Positions 6,981 through 14,401 of a stretch of 34,371 bases of DNA are shown here, in pieces. Every line of letters starts with the position of its first letter. The first letter of the stretch is position 1. The translations under genes and the position numbers were made by a program. The DNA comes from VGBK01 sp964354255 (GTDB lineage: Bacteria > Actinomycetota > Acidimicrobiia > Spongiisociales > UBA11373), in assembly GCA_964354255.1 (NCBI GenBank), contig CAYGYX010000015.1, forward strand, positions 1 through 34,371, in the 5' to 3' direction. The notes beneath the pieces are model-generated. The model was not told the origin of the DNA. It was given only the letters and a program-made list of their open reading frames with translations, and made no database searches.

Positions 6981-8357
6981 TCAGAGCATCGCGGTGGCGA
7001 TGGCCAGGAAGCCACCGAAGCCGACCAGATCGGTGACCATCGTCATGAAGATGTTGGAGGCCAGGGCCGGGTCCTTCCCCAGCTTGTCCAGGACGATGGG
7101 GATGCCGCTGCCCACCAGGTTGGCGACCACCAGGTTGGCCAGGGCGGCCAGGCCGATCACCAGGCCGATGCGGGGTTGGTGGGTGAAGAGGGCGGCGATC
7201 ACCCCGGAGAGGGCTCCCACCGCGATCCCGTTGATCAGCCCCACCAGGCCGGAGCGCAGCATCACGCGGCGTACCCAGTGGGCCGGGATGGAGTCCACGG
7301 CCATCGCCCGGATCACTACCGCCTGGCTCTGCGCGCCGCTGTTGCCGCCCACCGAGGCCACCACCGGCATGTAGGCGGCGAGCACGGCGAGGCGGCTGAT
7401 GACCGGTTCGAACTGGCTGACGACCGCCGTCACCAGGAAGGCGGTGGCCAGGTTCACCGCCGTCCAGGGGAGGCGGCTGCGCACCGAGTGGGCCACCGGG
7501 GTGTAGATGGTCTCTCCCTTGCCGGCGCCGACCATGGTGGCGATGTCCTCGGTGGCCTCCTGCTGCATCTCCTCGATGACGTCGTCGATGGTGACCATGC
7601 CCAGCAGGACCCCGGTGTGGTCGATGACGGGGACGGCCAGCAGGTTGTAGCGCTGCACCAAGTCGGCCACCTCGGCCCGGTCGGTCTCCGGGCGCACCGC
7701 CACCGGGTTGGCGATCATCACGTCCTCGAGGGCCGTCCCGGGTCGGGCGAAGACCAGTTCCCGGAAGGAGACCACTCCCGACAAGCGTCCTTGCTGGTCG
7801 ACGACGTACACATAGGAGAGGTGCTCGAGGTGCTCGTGCAGGCGGCGTAGCGCCTCGATGGCCTCCCCGGCGCCGAGGGCGGCGGGGAGGGTGGCGAGCT
7901 CAGTGCTCATCAGGCCGCCGGCCGAGTCGGGGGGGTAGGCGAGCAGCTCGAGGATGTCCCCCGCCTTCTCGTGGGCCATCTCCTCGAGCAGGGCGCGACG
8001 CGCCTCCGGCTCGAGCTCGGCGACGATGTCGGCGGCCTCGTCCGGGGGCATCTCCTCGAGGATGTCGGCGGCGGCCGCGTCCTGCATCTCCTCGAGGACG
8101 TCGGCGGCGGCCGCGTCCTGCATCTCCTCGAGGACGTCGGCGGCCGCCTCGGCGTCGAGGCCGGAGACCAGATCGGCGGCGGCCGCGTCCTCCAGGGCCT
8201 CGAGAATGTCGGCGGCGTCGTGCGGGTCGGCCTCGACCAGGGAGGCCCAGTGCTCGGGATGGGCGTCGAGGTACTCCTCAGCCTCGCCGGGGCGGCGCCG
8301 GGCCAGCCCTCGCAAGGCGAGGGCCAGGTCCCGTGGGCGCAGGAGGCGCAGCTTCAT
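6981..8357 (-). CDS. mgtE: MgtE-family magnesium channel
   Basis: Imports Mg2+ across the inner membrane as a homodimeric, Mg2+-gated channel. The 458-residue protein has all MgtE parts: an N domain of short helical repeats (about 1-140), two CBS domains (about 150-265), a linking helix, and a five-helix membrane domain from about 300. The pore signature is visible as PVVASVGGNSGAQSQ (331-345). In the family the N and CBS domains sense cytosolic Mg2+ and close the pore. The N domain is unusual in holding three nearly identical 12-residue units (about 69-104, consensus AAAADVLEEMQD), encoded partly by an exact 36-bp tandem repeat. The leader is structured and the start has no clear ribosome-binding site, although ATG 8357 is the only sensible start. 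Confidence 0.95.
   Translation of the reverse strand: MKLRLLRPRDLALALRGLARRRPGEAEEYLDAHPEHWASLVEADPHDAADILEALEDAAAADLVSGLDAEAAADVLEEMQDAAAADVLEEMQDAAAADILEEMPPDEAADIVAELEPEARRALLEEMAHEKAGDILELLAYPPDSAGGLMSTELATLPAALGAGEAIEALRRLHEHLEHLSYVYVVDQQGRLSGVVSFRELVFARPGTALEDVMIANPVAVRPETDRAEVADLVQRYNLLAVPVIDHTGVLLGMVTIDDVIEEMQQEATEDIATMVGAGKGETIYTPVAHSVRSRLPWTAVNLATAFLVTAVVSQFEPVISRLAVLAAYMPVVASVGGNSGAQSQAVVIRAMAVDSIPAHWVRRVMLRSGLVGLINGIAVGALSGVIAALFTHQPRIGLVIGLAALANLVVANLVGSGIPIVLDKLGKDPALASNIFMTMVTDLVGFGGFLAIATAML
8065..8136 (-). repeat. Exact 36-bp tandem duplication inside mgtE
   Basis: Positions 8065-8100 and 8101-8136 are identical over 36 nt, and a degenerate third copy begins at 8137. Each unit encodes 12 residues of the MgtE N domain, so the frame is kept. 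Identity without synonymous change implies recent slippage or unequal exchange, or recent gene conversion. Confidence 0.9.
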
Positions 8358-8380
8358 ACCGTGGGGGATTCAAGCACCGG

Positions 8381-8482
8381 CTGGGCCGCATCGGCGGGCA
8401 GCCCAGAAGATCGGCCCGGAGCTTGCGCTCCGGGCCGATCCCGGTGGGTGTGCAGGCCCCCTAGGGGGGCGAGGGGGCCTGC
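8381..8482 (-). promoter_or_regulatory. Structured 5' leader of mgtE (candidate RNA regulator)
   Basis: Reading towards mgtE, three stem-loops follow each other: 8482-8473 with 8461-8452 (10 bp, perfect), 8440-8427 with 8422-8409 (14 bp, perfect, loop TTGC on the plus strand), and 8406-8401 with 8386-8381 (6 bp). They fill most of a roughly 150-nt leader. The 14-bp stem resembles a terminator stem without a T tract. I looked for the M-box (ykoK) consensus, including GGTGAGGC, and did not find it, so this is not a recognisable M-box. Confidence 0.45.
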
Positions 8483-8512
8483 GGGTGGGGCGCCACGAGG
8501 GCACCGATCCCG

Positions 8513-8540
8513 ATAGTAGCCGGTTCTGTGGCCTGGCCAA
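8513..8540 (-). promoter_or_regulatory. Candidate mgtE promoter
   Basis: On the minus strand, TTGGCC (8540-8535) and TACTAT (8518-8513) are separated by 16 bp. Transcription would start near 8506, giving a leader of about 150 nt. Confidence 0.5.
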
Positions 8541-8623
8541 ATCCACAGGTCCGCCTCCTGCCGGGGAGCCGGTAAGCGCTTCCCGCATGTTGCCTCGACG
8601 GGCGATGCACCCCAACGCCGCTC

Positions 8624-8629
8624 TAGGCT
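8624..8629 (+). promoter_or_regulatory. -10 box for the alpha/beta hydrolase gene
   Basis: TAGGCT lies 6 nt before GTG 8636. There is no Shine-Dalgarno sequence, so the transcript is probably leaderless. Confidence 0.55.
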
Positions 8630-8635
8630 GGCGCT

Positions 8636-9565
8636 GTGTCCGTCGGCAGATCGGCCGGGCGAGTCGCCGGGGCCTGGGCGCTGTGGCGCCTGTTCGGCCC
8701 GCGCCCGGCGCCCCACTTCCCGGGTGTCCAGGAGCGCCCGGCGGCGCCGGCCGGCCGCACGGTAGTGGCCGGCCGCCACGAGTTCTTCGTCAGGGAGGCC
8801 GGCCCGCCCGCCGCCCCGCCGGTCGTCCTGATCCACGGGTGGGCCTTTGACTCGCTGGCCGCCTGGCATCGGGTGATCCCCCTGCTCGCCGGGCGCCTGC
8901 GGGTGACGGCGATCGACCTGCGGGCCCACGGCAAGACCGACCGCATCCGCGGCCGTTTCGAGGTGGAGGATCTGGCCGATGACCTGGCGGCGGCCCTCGA
9001 CGCCGTCGGCGTCGGCCGGGTGGCCGTGGTCGGCTACTCGCTGGGAGGCATGGTGGCCCAGGCCCTGGCCCGGCGGCACCCGGCCCGGGTGGAGCGCCTG
9101 GTGCTGGCCGCTACTGCGGCGGATCCCTTGCCCTTCCCGCGCCCGGCGGCCGTCGGCCTTCTCCTGGCCGCCCGGGCCCTCGCCCGCTTCGATCCCACCG
9201 GGCTCCCCCGGGTGCTCCACCGCTATCTCACCGGCAGCGGGGCCATTCCCACCGAGCACTCCGCCTGGCTCTGGGAGACGCTGCTGGACCGGGATACCGA
9301 CCTGCACCACGAGGCCGGCTTCGCCATGGCTCGCTTCGACTCCCGGCCCTGGGTGGGGAGGCTCCGCCTCCCCGTCCTCTGCCTCATCCCCGCCGGGGAC
9401 CAGTTGATCCCTCCTTCCCGGCAGCGGGCCACCGCGGCCCTGATTCCCGGCGCCCGGGTGGTGGAGATCGAGGGCGCCCGCCATGAGGCCGTCTTCACCC
9501 ACCCCGGCGAGGTGGCAGCCGCCGTCCTCTCTTTCGTAGCCCCCGGCCCCGGTCCGGGCGGGTGA
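8636..9565 (+). CDS. Alpha/beta-fold hydrolase
   Basis: A 309-residue serine hydrolase of the alpha/beta fold. The oxyanion segment LIHGWAFDS (about 64-72), DLRAHGKTD, and the nucleophile elbow GYSLGG (about 133-138, Ser at its centre) are present. The late acid Asp in PAGDQLIPP and the His in GARHEAVFTHP complete the triad. This layout is typical of esterases, lipases, epoxide hydrolases and haloalkane-type enzymes; the substrate cannot be read from the sequence. There is no signal peptide of the usual kind, although the N terminus (VAGAWALWRLFG) is mildly hydrophobic. It starts with GTG just after TAGGCT. The next gene, an APH-like kinase, starts after 6 nt, so the two form an operon. Confidence 0.88.
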   Translation: MSVGRSAGRVAGAWALWRLFGPRPAPHFPGVQERPAAPAGRTVVAGRHEFFVREAGPPAAPPVVLIHGWAFDSLAAWHRVIPLLAGRLRVTAIDLRAHGKTDRIRGRFEVEDLADDLAAALDAVGVGRVAVVGYSLGGMVAQALARRHPARVERLVLAATAADPLPFPRPAAVGLLLAARALARFDPTGLPRVLHRYLTGSGAIPTEHSAWLWETLLDRDTDLHHEAGFAMARFDSRPWVGRLRLPVLCLIPAGDQLIPPSRQRATAALIPGARVVEIEGARHEAVFTHPGEVAAAVLSFVAPGPGPGG

Positions 9566-9571
9566 GGCGGG

Positions 9572-10630
9572 ATGGTTGAGGCTGGGGCCGCGGACATCGC
9601 CCCCATCCGGCCGGAGGAGCGCTTGGACGAGCCACGGGTGGCGGCCTACCTGCGCGAGCACCTCGCCGACCTGATCGGCGACTCCGTGGTCTCCTTCGCC
9701 CAGTTCCCGGGGGGACGGGCCAACCTGACTTACCTCGTCCGGGCGGGGGGGCTGGAGCTGGTGCTGCGTCGGCCCCCGCTGGGACCGGTGGCCCCCGGCA
9801 GCCACGATATGACCCGGGAGCACGCGGTGCTCTCCGCTCTCCACCGCGCTTATCCCAAAGCGCCGCGCGCCTTCCTGCTCTGCGCCGACCCGCAGGTGAT
9901 CGGCGCCCCCTTCTTCGTCATGGAGCGGCGCCGGGGCACTGTGGTCCGTGAGTCCTGGCCGCCCCACCTGCCGGCCGATGGGCCGTTCCGCCGGCACCTC
10001 GCCGGCAACGTGGTCGATGCCCTGGGCGAGCTGCATCGGGTCGACTACCGCGAGGTGGGCCTGGAGAGGCTGGGGCGGCCTGAGGGCTTCGTGGGCCGCC
10101 AGGTGGCCGGCTGGGTCGACCGCTGGAACCGGGCCAAGCACGAGGCCCTGCCCGCCATGGAGGAGTTGGGCGGGTGGTTGGCCGGGGCGGTGCCGTCCCC
10201 GCAGGCGGCGGTGCTGCTCCACAACGACTTCAAGCTCGACAACCTGATGATCTCCGACGGGGGCGAGGTAGTCGCCGTCTTCGACTGGGACATGGCCACC
10301 ATCGGCGACCCGCTCGTCGACCTGGGGACCTTCCTCGCCTATTGCCCCCGGCCGGAGGATTCCCTGCACGCCCTGCAGGGGGACAGCGGGACGGCTCTCT
10401 CGACGGTGATGTCGCGGGCCGAGATGGTGGAACGCTACGCGGCCGCCACCGGGTTCGACACGAGCGGCCTGGCCTTCTACCTCGCCTTCGCGATGTACCG
10501 GACGGCGGTGATCCTGCAGCAGATCTACATCCGCTACCGGCGCGGGCAGACCACCGACGAGCGCTTTGCCCCCCTCGGCGAGTTGGTGCCGCGAGTGGCT
10601 GAGCAAGCCTGGAACTCGGCTCGCGGCTGA
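9572..10630 (+). CDS. APH-like phosphotransferase (ACAD10/11-type kinase)
   Basis: A 352-residue protein of the aminoglycoside phosphotransferase/choline-kinase superfamily. The ATP-binding front end is seen as FPGGRANLTYLV and LVLRRPP; the catalytic loop is HNDFKLDNLM (about residues 213-222) and the metal-binding motif is DWDMATIGDPLVDLG (about 235-249). This pattern, especially DWDMATIGDP-L-DLG, is that of the kinase domains fused to or neighbouring acyl-CoA dehydrogenases (ACAD10/ACAD11), which in the family phosphorylate 4-hydroxyacyl-CoA for beta-oxidation. It is therefore more likely a metabolic kinase than an antibiotic-resistance gene. It follows the alpha/beta hydrolase by 6 nt. No acyl-CoA dehydrogenase is nearby, so the substrate is inference. 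Confidence 0.85.
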   Translation: MVEAGAADIAPIRPEERLDEPRVAAYLREHLADLIGDSVVSFAQFPGGRANLTYLVRAGGLELVLRRPPLGPVAPGSHDMTREHAVLSALHRAYPKAPRAFLLCADPQVIGAPFFVMERRRGTVVRESWPPHLPADGPFRRHLAGNVVDALGELHRVDYREVGLERLGRPEGFVGRQVAGWVDRWNRAKHEALPAMEELGGWLAGAVPSPQAAVLLHNDFKLDNLMISDGGEVVAVFDWDMATIGDPLVDLGTFLAYCPRPEDSLHALQGDSGTALSTVMSRAEMVERYAAATGFDTSGLAFYLAFAMYRTAVILQQIYIRYRRGQTTDERFAPLGELVPRVAEQAWNSARG

Positions 10631-10641
10631 GGGGCCGGGGG

Positions 10642-11646
10642 TCAGTCGATGCCGTGTAGCTCGGCCTTGGCCGGGCGGCCCATCAACCCGGCCACCATGT
10701 CGGCCGGGGTACGGTTCTCGTAGAGCACTGCGCCCACCATGGCGGCGATGGGCATCTCGATGGCGTGTCGGTCGGCGAGGGCGAGCACTGCCTCGGTCGT
10801 CTTCACCCCCTCGGCGACCATGTGCATTTCGGCGACGATCTCCTCGATACGCCGGCCCTGCCCGAGGGCCACCCCTACCTGGCGGTTGCGGCTGTGCCGG
10901 CTGATGCAGGTGGCCACCAGGTCGCCCATGCCGGCCAGGCCGGCGAAGGTGAGAGGGCGGCCCCCCATGGCCACGCCGAGGCGGGTCAGCTCGGCCAGCG
11001 CCCGGGTCATCAGGGCGGCGGTGGAGTTGTCGCCGTAGCCCAGGCCGTGGGCCATGCCGGCGGCGATGGCCATGACGTTCTTCAGCGCGCCGGCCGCCTC
11101 GCATCCGATCACGTCGGGGTTGGTGTAGACCCGCAGGGTGGGGCCCATGAACAGGCCCTGGATGGCCAGGGCTTGCCCCTCGTTGCCCATGGCCACCACG
11201 GTGGCGGCCGGCTGGCCGTCGGCTATCTCCCGGGCGAGGTTGGGGCCGGTGAGCACTCCGATGCGGCCCGGATCGCCGTCGGTCTCCTCGCGGATGATCT
11301 CCGTCATTCGCTTGAGCGTCCCTTGCTCGATGCCCTTGGTGACGCTGACCACCGACGCCTCCGGGGGCAGGTCGGGGACCGCCGAGCGCAGCACACCTCG
11401 GAAGCCGTGGGAGGGCACTGCCATCACCACCACCTCCGCCCCGGCCAGCGCCTCGGCCAGGTCGGAGGTGCAAGTGACCTCGGCGGGTAGGGGATGGCCG
11501 GGCAGGTAGATCGAGTTCTCGCCCGTCTCCCGAACGGCGGCCACCACCTCGGGCTCGCGGGCCCACAGGCGCACCTCGGCCCGGCCGGCCGCGAGGCACG
11601 CCAGGGTGGTGCCCCAGGACCCGGCTCCGACGACTGCTACCCGCAC
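10642..11646 (-). CDS. gpsA: NAD(P)-dependent glycerol-3-phosphate dehydrogenase
   Basis: Reduces dihydroxyacetone phosphate to sn-glycerol 3-phosphate, the backbone of phospholipids. The 334-residue protein opens with the Rossmann motif VAVVGAGSWGTTLA (about residues 3-16). Further family signatures are VSVTKGIEQGTLKRMTE, LTGPNLAREIADGQPAA, the catalytic-Lys segment AAGALKNVMAIAAGMAHGLGYGDN and FAGLAGMGDLVATC. Length is normal. It begins with GTG 11646, with GGAGGGAG about 8 nt upstream. It converges on the APH-like kinase with only 11 bp between the stops. In many actinobacteria gpsA follows plsC or sits near cofC; neither is seen here. Confidence 0.95.
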   Translation of the reverse strand: MRVAVVGAGSWGTTLACLAAGRAEVRLWAREPEVVAAVRETGENSIYLPGHPLPAEVTCTSDLAEALAGAEVVVMAVPSHGFRGVLRSAVPDLPPEASVVSVTKGIEQGTLKRMTEIIREETDGDPGRIGVLTGPNLAREIADGQPAATVVAMGNEGQALAIQGLFMGPTLRVYTNPDVIGCEAAGALKNVMAIAAGMAHGLGYGDNSTAALMTRALAELTRLGVAMGGRPLTFAGLAGMGDLVATCISRHSRNRQVGVALGQGRRIEEIVAEMHMVAEGVKTTEAVLALADRHAIEMPIAAMVGAVLYENRTPADMVAGLMGRPAKAELHGID

Positions 11647-11668
11647 TCAGTCTCCCTCCAGGGCGCCC

Positions 11669-11674
11669 ACCGTA
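11669..11674 (-). promoter_or_regulatory. -10 box for gpsA
   Basis: TACGGT on the minus strand, 22 nt before GTG 11646. The message would have a short leader that includes the GGAGGGAG ribosome-binding site. Confidence 0.4.
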
Positions 11675-11722
11675 ATCGGGCCGGCCCCCCTGCGCGGTTC
11701 GACCGTGGGAGATGAAGGTCGG

Positions 11723-12928
11723 CTACGGGCTCAGGGAGCCGCAGTCCAGTTGGCCCGCCTGCTGGATGGCCATCTGGTCGGCAGGCCAGGCGAGGACCAC
11801 CACGGAGGCTGCCGCCGTCCCCAGTGTCGGCAGCCCGACCCCGAAGCTCGGCGCGTAGGGGTAGTCGTACCGGTGCTGGGTGAAGGTGATCCCATCCACG
11901 GTGTTCTGCTGGTACTCGCGCAACGTGCCGTCGGCCCGGCAGGCGAGGCCGTTGGCGTTGGCGACCGATGCCCCGACGGGGAACTCGGCCCGGGCCGGCA
12001 CCGCGAAGAAGGTGATGGCCTCGGCCCCGCAGGAGAGCCCGGTGGCGGGTGATCCCACCGGCTCATACAGGGTGTAGAGGCCGACGATCCTGGTATAGGC
12101 GCCGGAACCCACCTGCACGAAGGCCTCGTCGACCCCGTCCCCGTCGATATCGTGCCCACCGACGGCCTCGGCGGACTCCGCCGCTTCTGTGGGAAGCACG
12201 GTCTCCGCCCCGAACCCGCCGTCGGTCTCGATGTGGGCCACCCACTGCGGCCCGCTCTTCCACACGTGGAGGGTGTCGTCGAGGCCATTCCCATCGAAGT
12301 CCCCGTAGGCGGTGCTCAAGTCGTCGGGGGGCTCCGCCGGGAGTGGGTCACCGGCGGTGCCGCAGAACAACTGGACCGTCTCGCAGTTGGTGCCCGCCAC
12401 GCTGAGGCCGAGGCCACAGTGGTCGGCCTGCGCCCCGGCATCGAGGTCGCTGCGATAGCCCGAGTAGATGGTGTCGCGGCCGCTGCCCCCGCGCAGGACG
12501 CTGAAGCTGGTGTTGCGCGCATCGATGGAGTCGTTGCCGCCCCCGCCCCGCACGGTGTCTGATGGCGAGACGGCGATGATCGTGTCGTTGCCGGCCCCGC
12601 CGAGGAGCACGTTGCCCAGGCCGGCGCCACCCTGGAGGATGTCCTGGCCATCGCCGCCGTCGAGGCGGTCCCGCCCGGCGTTGCCCGCCAGGTCGTCGTC
12701 GCCGCCCAGCCCGCAGATGCGGTCGTTGCCGCCCAGGCCGCGGATGGTGTTCTTCCCGGCGGTCCCCAGGATCACGTCGGCTCCCGCCGTCCCGAAGGTG
12801 GTGGGCCCGGGCTCGGCATACATGGTCGGTGCCTTCCCGAAGCACAGGTCGACCGATCCGGCCGGGGGGGTGGCGAGGGTAGCGAGCAGGGCCGCCAGGC
12901 CCAGGACGAGGAGGGCTTTGCCGTGCAT
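11723..12928 (-). CDS. Secreted RTX-like calcium-binding repeat protein
   Basis: A 401-residue exported protein. A signal peptide covers about residues 1-25. Residues 48-155 carry hemolysin-type (RTX) nonapeptide-like repeats: GTAGADVILG, GLGGNDRICG, GNAGRDRLDG, GDGQDILQGG, GGAGNDTI and GGGGNDSID. Such repeats bind Ca2+ and form a parallel beta-roll outside the cell. Two Asp-rich EF-hand-like loops follow: DFDGNGLDD (210-218) and DIDGDGVDE (260-268), of the type found in FG-GAP/dockerin-like integrin repeats. The remaining C-terminal region is not recognised. Several cysteines (29, 72, 171, 182, 189) suggest disulfides. No type I secretion genes are nearby and there is a Sec-type signal, so export is probably by Sec. 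ATG 12928 has GAAGGAG upstream. Confidence 0.85.
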   Translation of the reverse strand: MHGKALLVLGLAALLATLATPPAGSVDLCFGKAPTMYAEPGPTTFGTAGADVILGTAGKNTIRGLGGNDRICGLGGDDDLAGNAGRDRLDGGDGQDILQGGAGLGNVLLGGAGNDTIIAVSPSDTVRGGGGNDSIDARNTSFSVLRGGSGRDTIYSGYRSDLDAGAQADHCGLGLSVAGTNCETVQLFCGTAGDPLPAEPPDDLSTAYGDFDGNGLDDTLHVWKSGPQWVAHIETDGGFGAETVLPTEAAESAEAVGGHDIDGDGVDEAFVQVGSGAYTRIVGLYTLYEPVGSPATGLSCGAEAITFFAVPARAEFPVGASVANANGLACRADGTLREYQQNTVDGITFTQHRYDYPYAPSFGVGLPTLGTAAASVVVLAWPADQMAIQQAGQLDCGSLSP

Positions 12929-13038
12929 GGTGTCTCCTTCCGGCTGATGCTCACCCTACGCCGCCCCCGGCCGGCGGTGGGGAGGCGGCCACCGCGATCC
13001 TTGCTTTTCGCGTTCTCGATGATGAGTCTGTAGCCCGC

Positions 13039-14364
13039 GTGGCCGCCGCAGCCCAACCCCGCACCTACGTGCTCGACACCTGTGTGCTGCTCGCCGACCC
13101 GACGGCACCGCTCCGCTTCGAAGAGCACCGCGTGGTCCTTCCCTTGGTGGTGGTGGAGGAACTCGATCGCCAGAAGGGCCGGATGGACGAGGTGGGGGCC
13201 AACGCCCGCCGGGCGATCCGGTTCCTGGAGGAGCTGGGAGCCTCGCGGCCCGGTGGGCTGCGCGAGGCCATCGGCCTTCCCGCGGGAGGGACGCTCCGCA
13301 TCGAGCCCAACGGGGTGGCCTCCGAGCGCCTGCCGGAAATCCTCGACCCGCGCACGCCCGACCACCGCATGCTGTCCACGTGCCTGAGCCTCTCGGAGCA
13401 TGGGAGCGAGACGGTGCTGGTCACCAAGGACGCCGCCCTGCGCATCAAGGGGGCCCAGCTCGGGGTGACCGTGCAGGACTACCGGGCCGACACGGTGGCG
13501 GTGGACGAGTCCTACTCGGGGGTGGCCGAGCTGGCGGTGGGGCCGGAGGTGGTCGATCGCATCTACGCCGACGGCAAGGCGGTCCTGCCCCGAGAGGGCC
13601 TCCACATCAACCAGTTCGTGGTGCTCAAGGGCGGCCCCTCCCACTCGGCGCTGGGCCAGGTGGTGCAGGCCCGGCCGGAGCCGGTGGCGGTGCGGGTCCC
13701 CGGGTCGCGCCGTGCCTTCGGCATCGAATCGAAGAACCTGCGCCAGGCCTTCGCCCTCGACCTGCTCCTCAACCCCGACATACCCGCCGTGTCGATCATG
13801 GGCCCGCCGGGGACCGGCAAGACCTTCCTGGCCCTGGCCGCCGGCCTGGAGCAGGTGCTCGAGGCGGAGCGCTACCGCAAGGTGTCGGTGTACCGCCCCC
13901 TCATCGCCGTCGGCCGCCAGGAGGTCGGGTACCTGCCCGGCGACCTGGACGACAAGCTCGCCCCGTGGATGGCGGCGATTCACGACAACCTGTTCGCCTT
14001 GTTCGCCGACGGGGGGCCGGGGGCTGCCCGGCATGCCCTCGAGGAACTGCTCGAGCGGGAGGCGCTGGAGATGGCGGCGATCACCTACCTGCGGGGGCGG
14101 TCGATCACCGGCGAGTTTGTCATCATCGACGAGGCGCAGAACCTGGAGCTGCCCACCCTCAAGGTGATCCTCACCCGCCTCGGCTCCGATGCCAAGGTGG
14201 TCTTTTGCGGGGACTTCACCCAGGTGGACAACCCCTATGTGTCTCCTTTCGGGGGCGCCGCCGCCCTCATCGAGAAGCTGAAGGGCCACTCCTTGTTCGG
14301 TCACGTGACGCTGGAGCGCACCGTGCGCAGCCCCCTGGCCGAGATGGCGGCCAATCTGCTCTGA
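13039..14364 (+). CDS. PIN-PhoH fusion protein (PhoH2-type ribonuclease/ATPase)
   Basis: A 441-residue protein joining an N-terminal PIN ribonuclease domain to a PhoH P-loop ATPase. PIN acidic residues are visible: Asp13 (YVLDTCVLLAD), Glu40/41 (VVEELDRQKG), Asp108 and Asp131 (TKDAALRIKG). The ATPase has Walker A GPPGTGKT (255-262), Walker B VIIDEAQN (361-368) and the GDFTQ sensor (391-395). Homologues (PhoH2, YlaK) act as ATP-dependent RNA-unwinding ribonucleases; in mycobacteria PhoH2 pairs with a small upstream antitoxin, PhoAT. No such small gene is seen here, because the upstream neighbour is divergent. The GTG start at 13039 has no ribosome-binding site. It also has no good -10 box at the usual spacing, so the exact start is less sure than the gene. 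Confidence 0.92.
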   Translation: MAAAAQPRTYVLDTCVLLADPTAPLRFEEHRVVLPLVVVEELDRQKGRMDEVGANARRAIRFLEELGASRPGGLREAIGLPAGGTLRIEPNGVASERLPEILDPRTPDHRMLSTCLSLSEHGSETVLVTKDAALRIKGAQLGVTVQDYRADTVAVDESYSGVAELAVGPEVVDRIYADGKAVLPREGLHINQFVVLKGGPSHSALGQVVQARPEPVAVRVPGSRRAFGIESKNLRQAFALDLLLNPDIPAVSIMGPPGTGKTFLALAAGLEQVLEAERYRKVSVYRPLIAVGRQEVGYLPGDLDDKLAPWMAAIHDNLFALFADGGPGAARHALEELLEREALEMAAITYLRGRSITGEFVIIDEAQNLELPTLKVILTRLGSDAKVVFCGDFTQVDNPYVSPFGGAAALIEKLKGHSLFGHVTLERTVRSPLAEMAANLL

Positions 14365-14388
14365 GCCCCGCCCGGCCCGGCCGATCGC

Positions 14389-14394
14389 TACCGT
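14389..14394 (+). promoter_or_regulatory. -10 box for the MFS-like gene
   Basis: TACCGT ends 7 nt before GTG 14402, matching the leaderless pattern seen elsewhere. A same-frame GTG at 14396 would lie too close to the box to be in the transcript. Confidence 0.5.
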
Positions 14395-14401
14395 CGTGGG
14401 C

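Noticed and set aside
8381..8640. M-box riboswitch upstream of mgtE
   Set aside because: The GGTGAGGC core and the flanking conserved elements were not found. The stem at 8526-8548 (CTGTGG/CCACAG) overlaps the promoter rather than the leader, so it was not counted as RNA structure.
9572..10630. Aminoglycoside-resistance gene
   Set aside because: The kinase matches the ACAD10/11-like group more than known aminoglycoside phosphotransferases, and no resistance or mobile context is present.
8354..11599. A 1,081-codon minus-strand open frame across several genes
   Set aside because: It runs over the alpha/beta hydrolase, kinase and gpsA genes in another frame, with Pro/Gly/Arg-rich noise composition and no domain.
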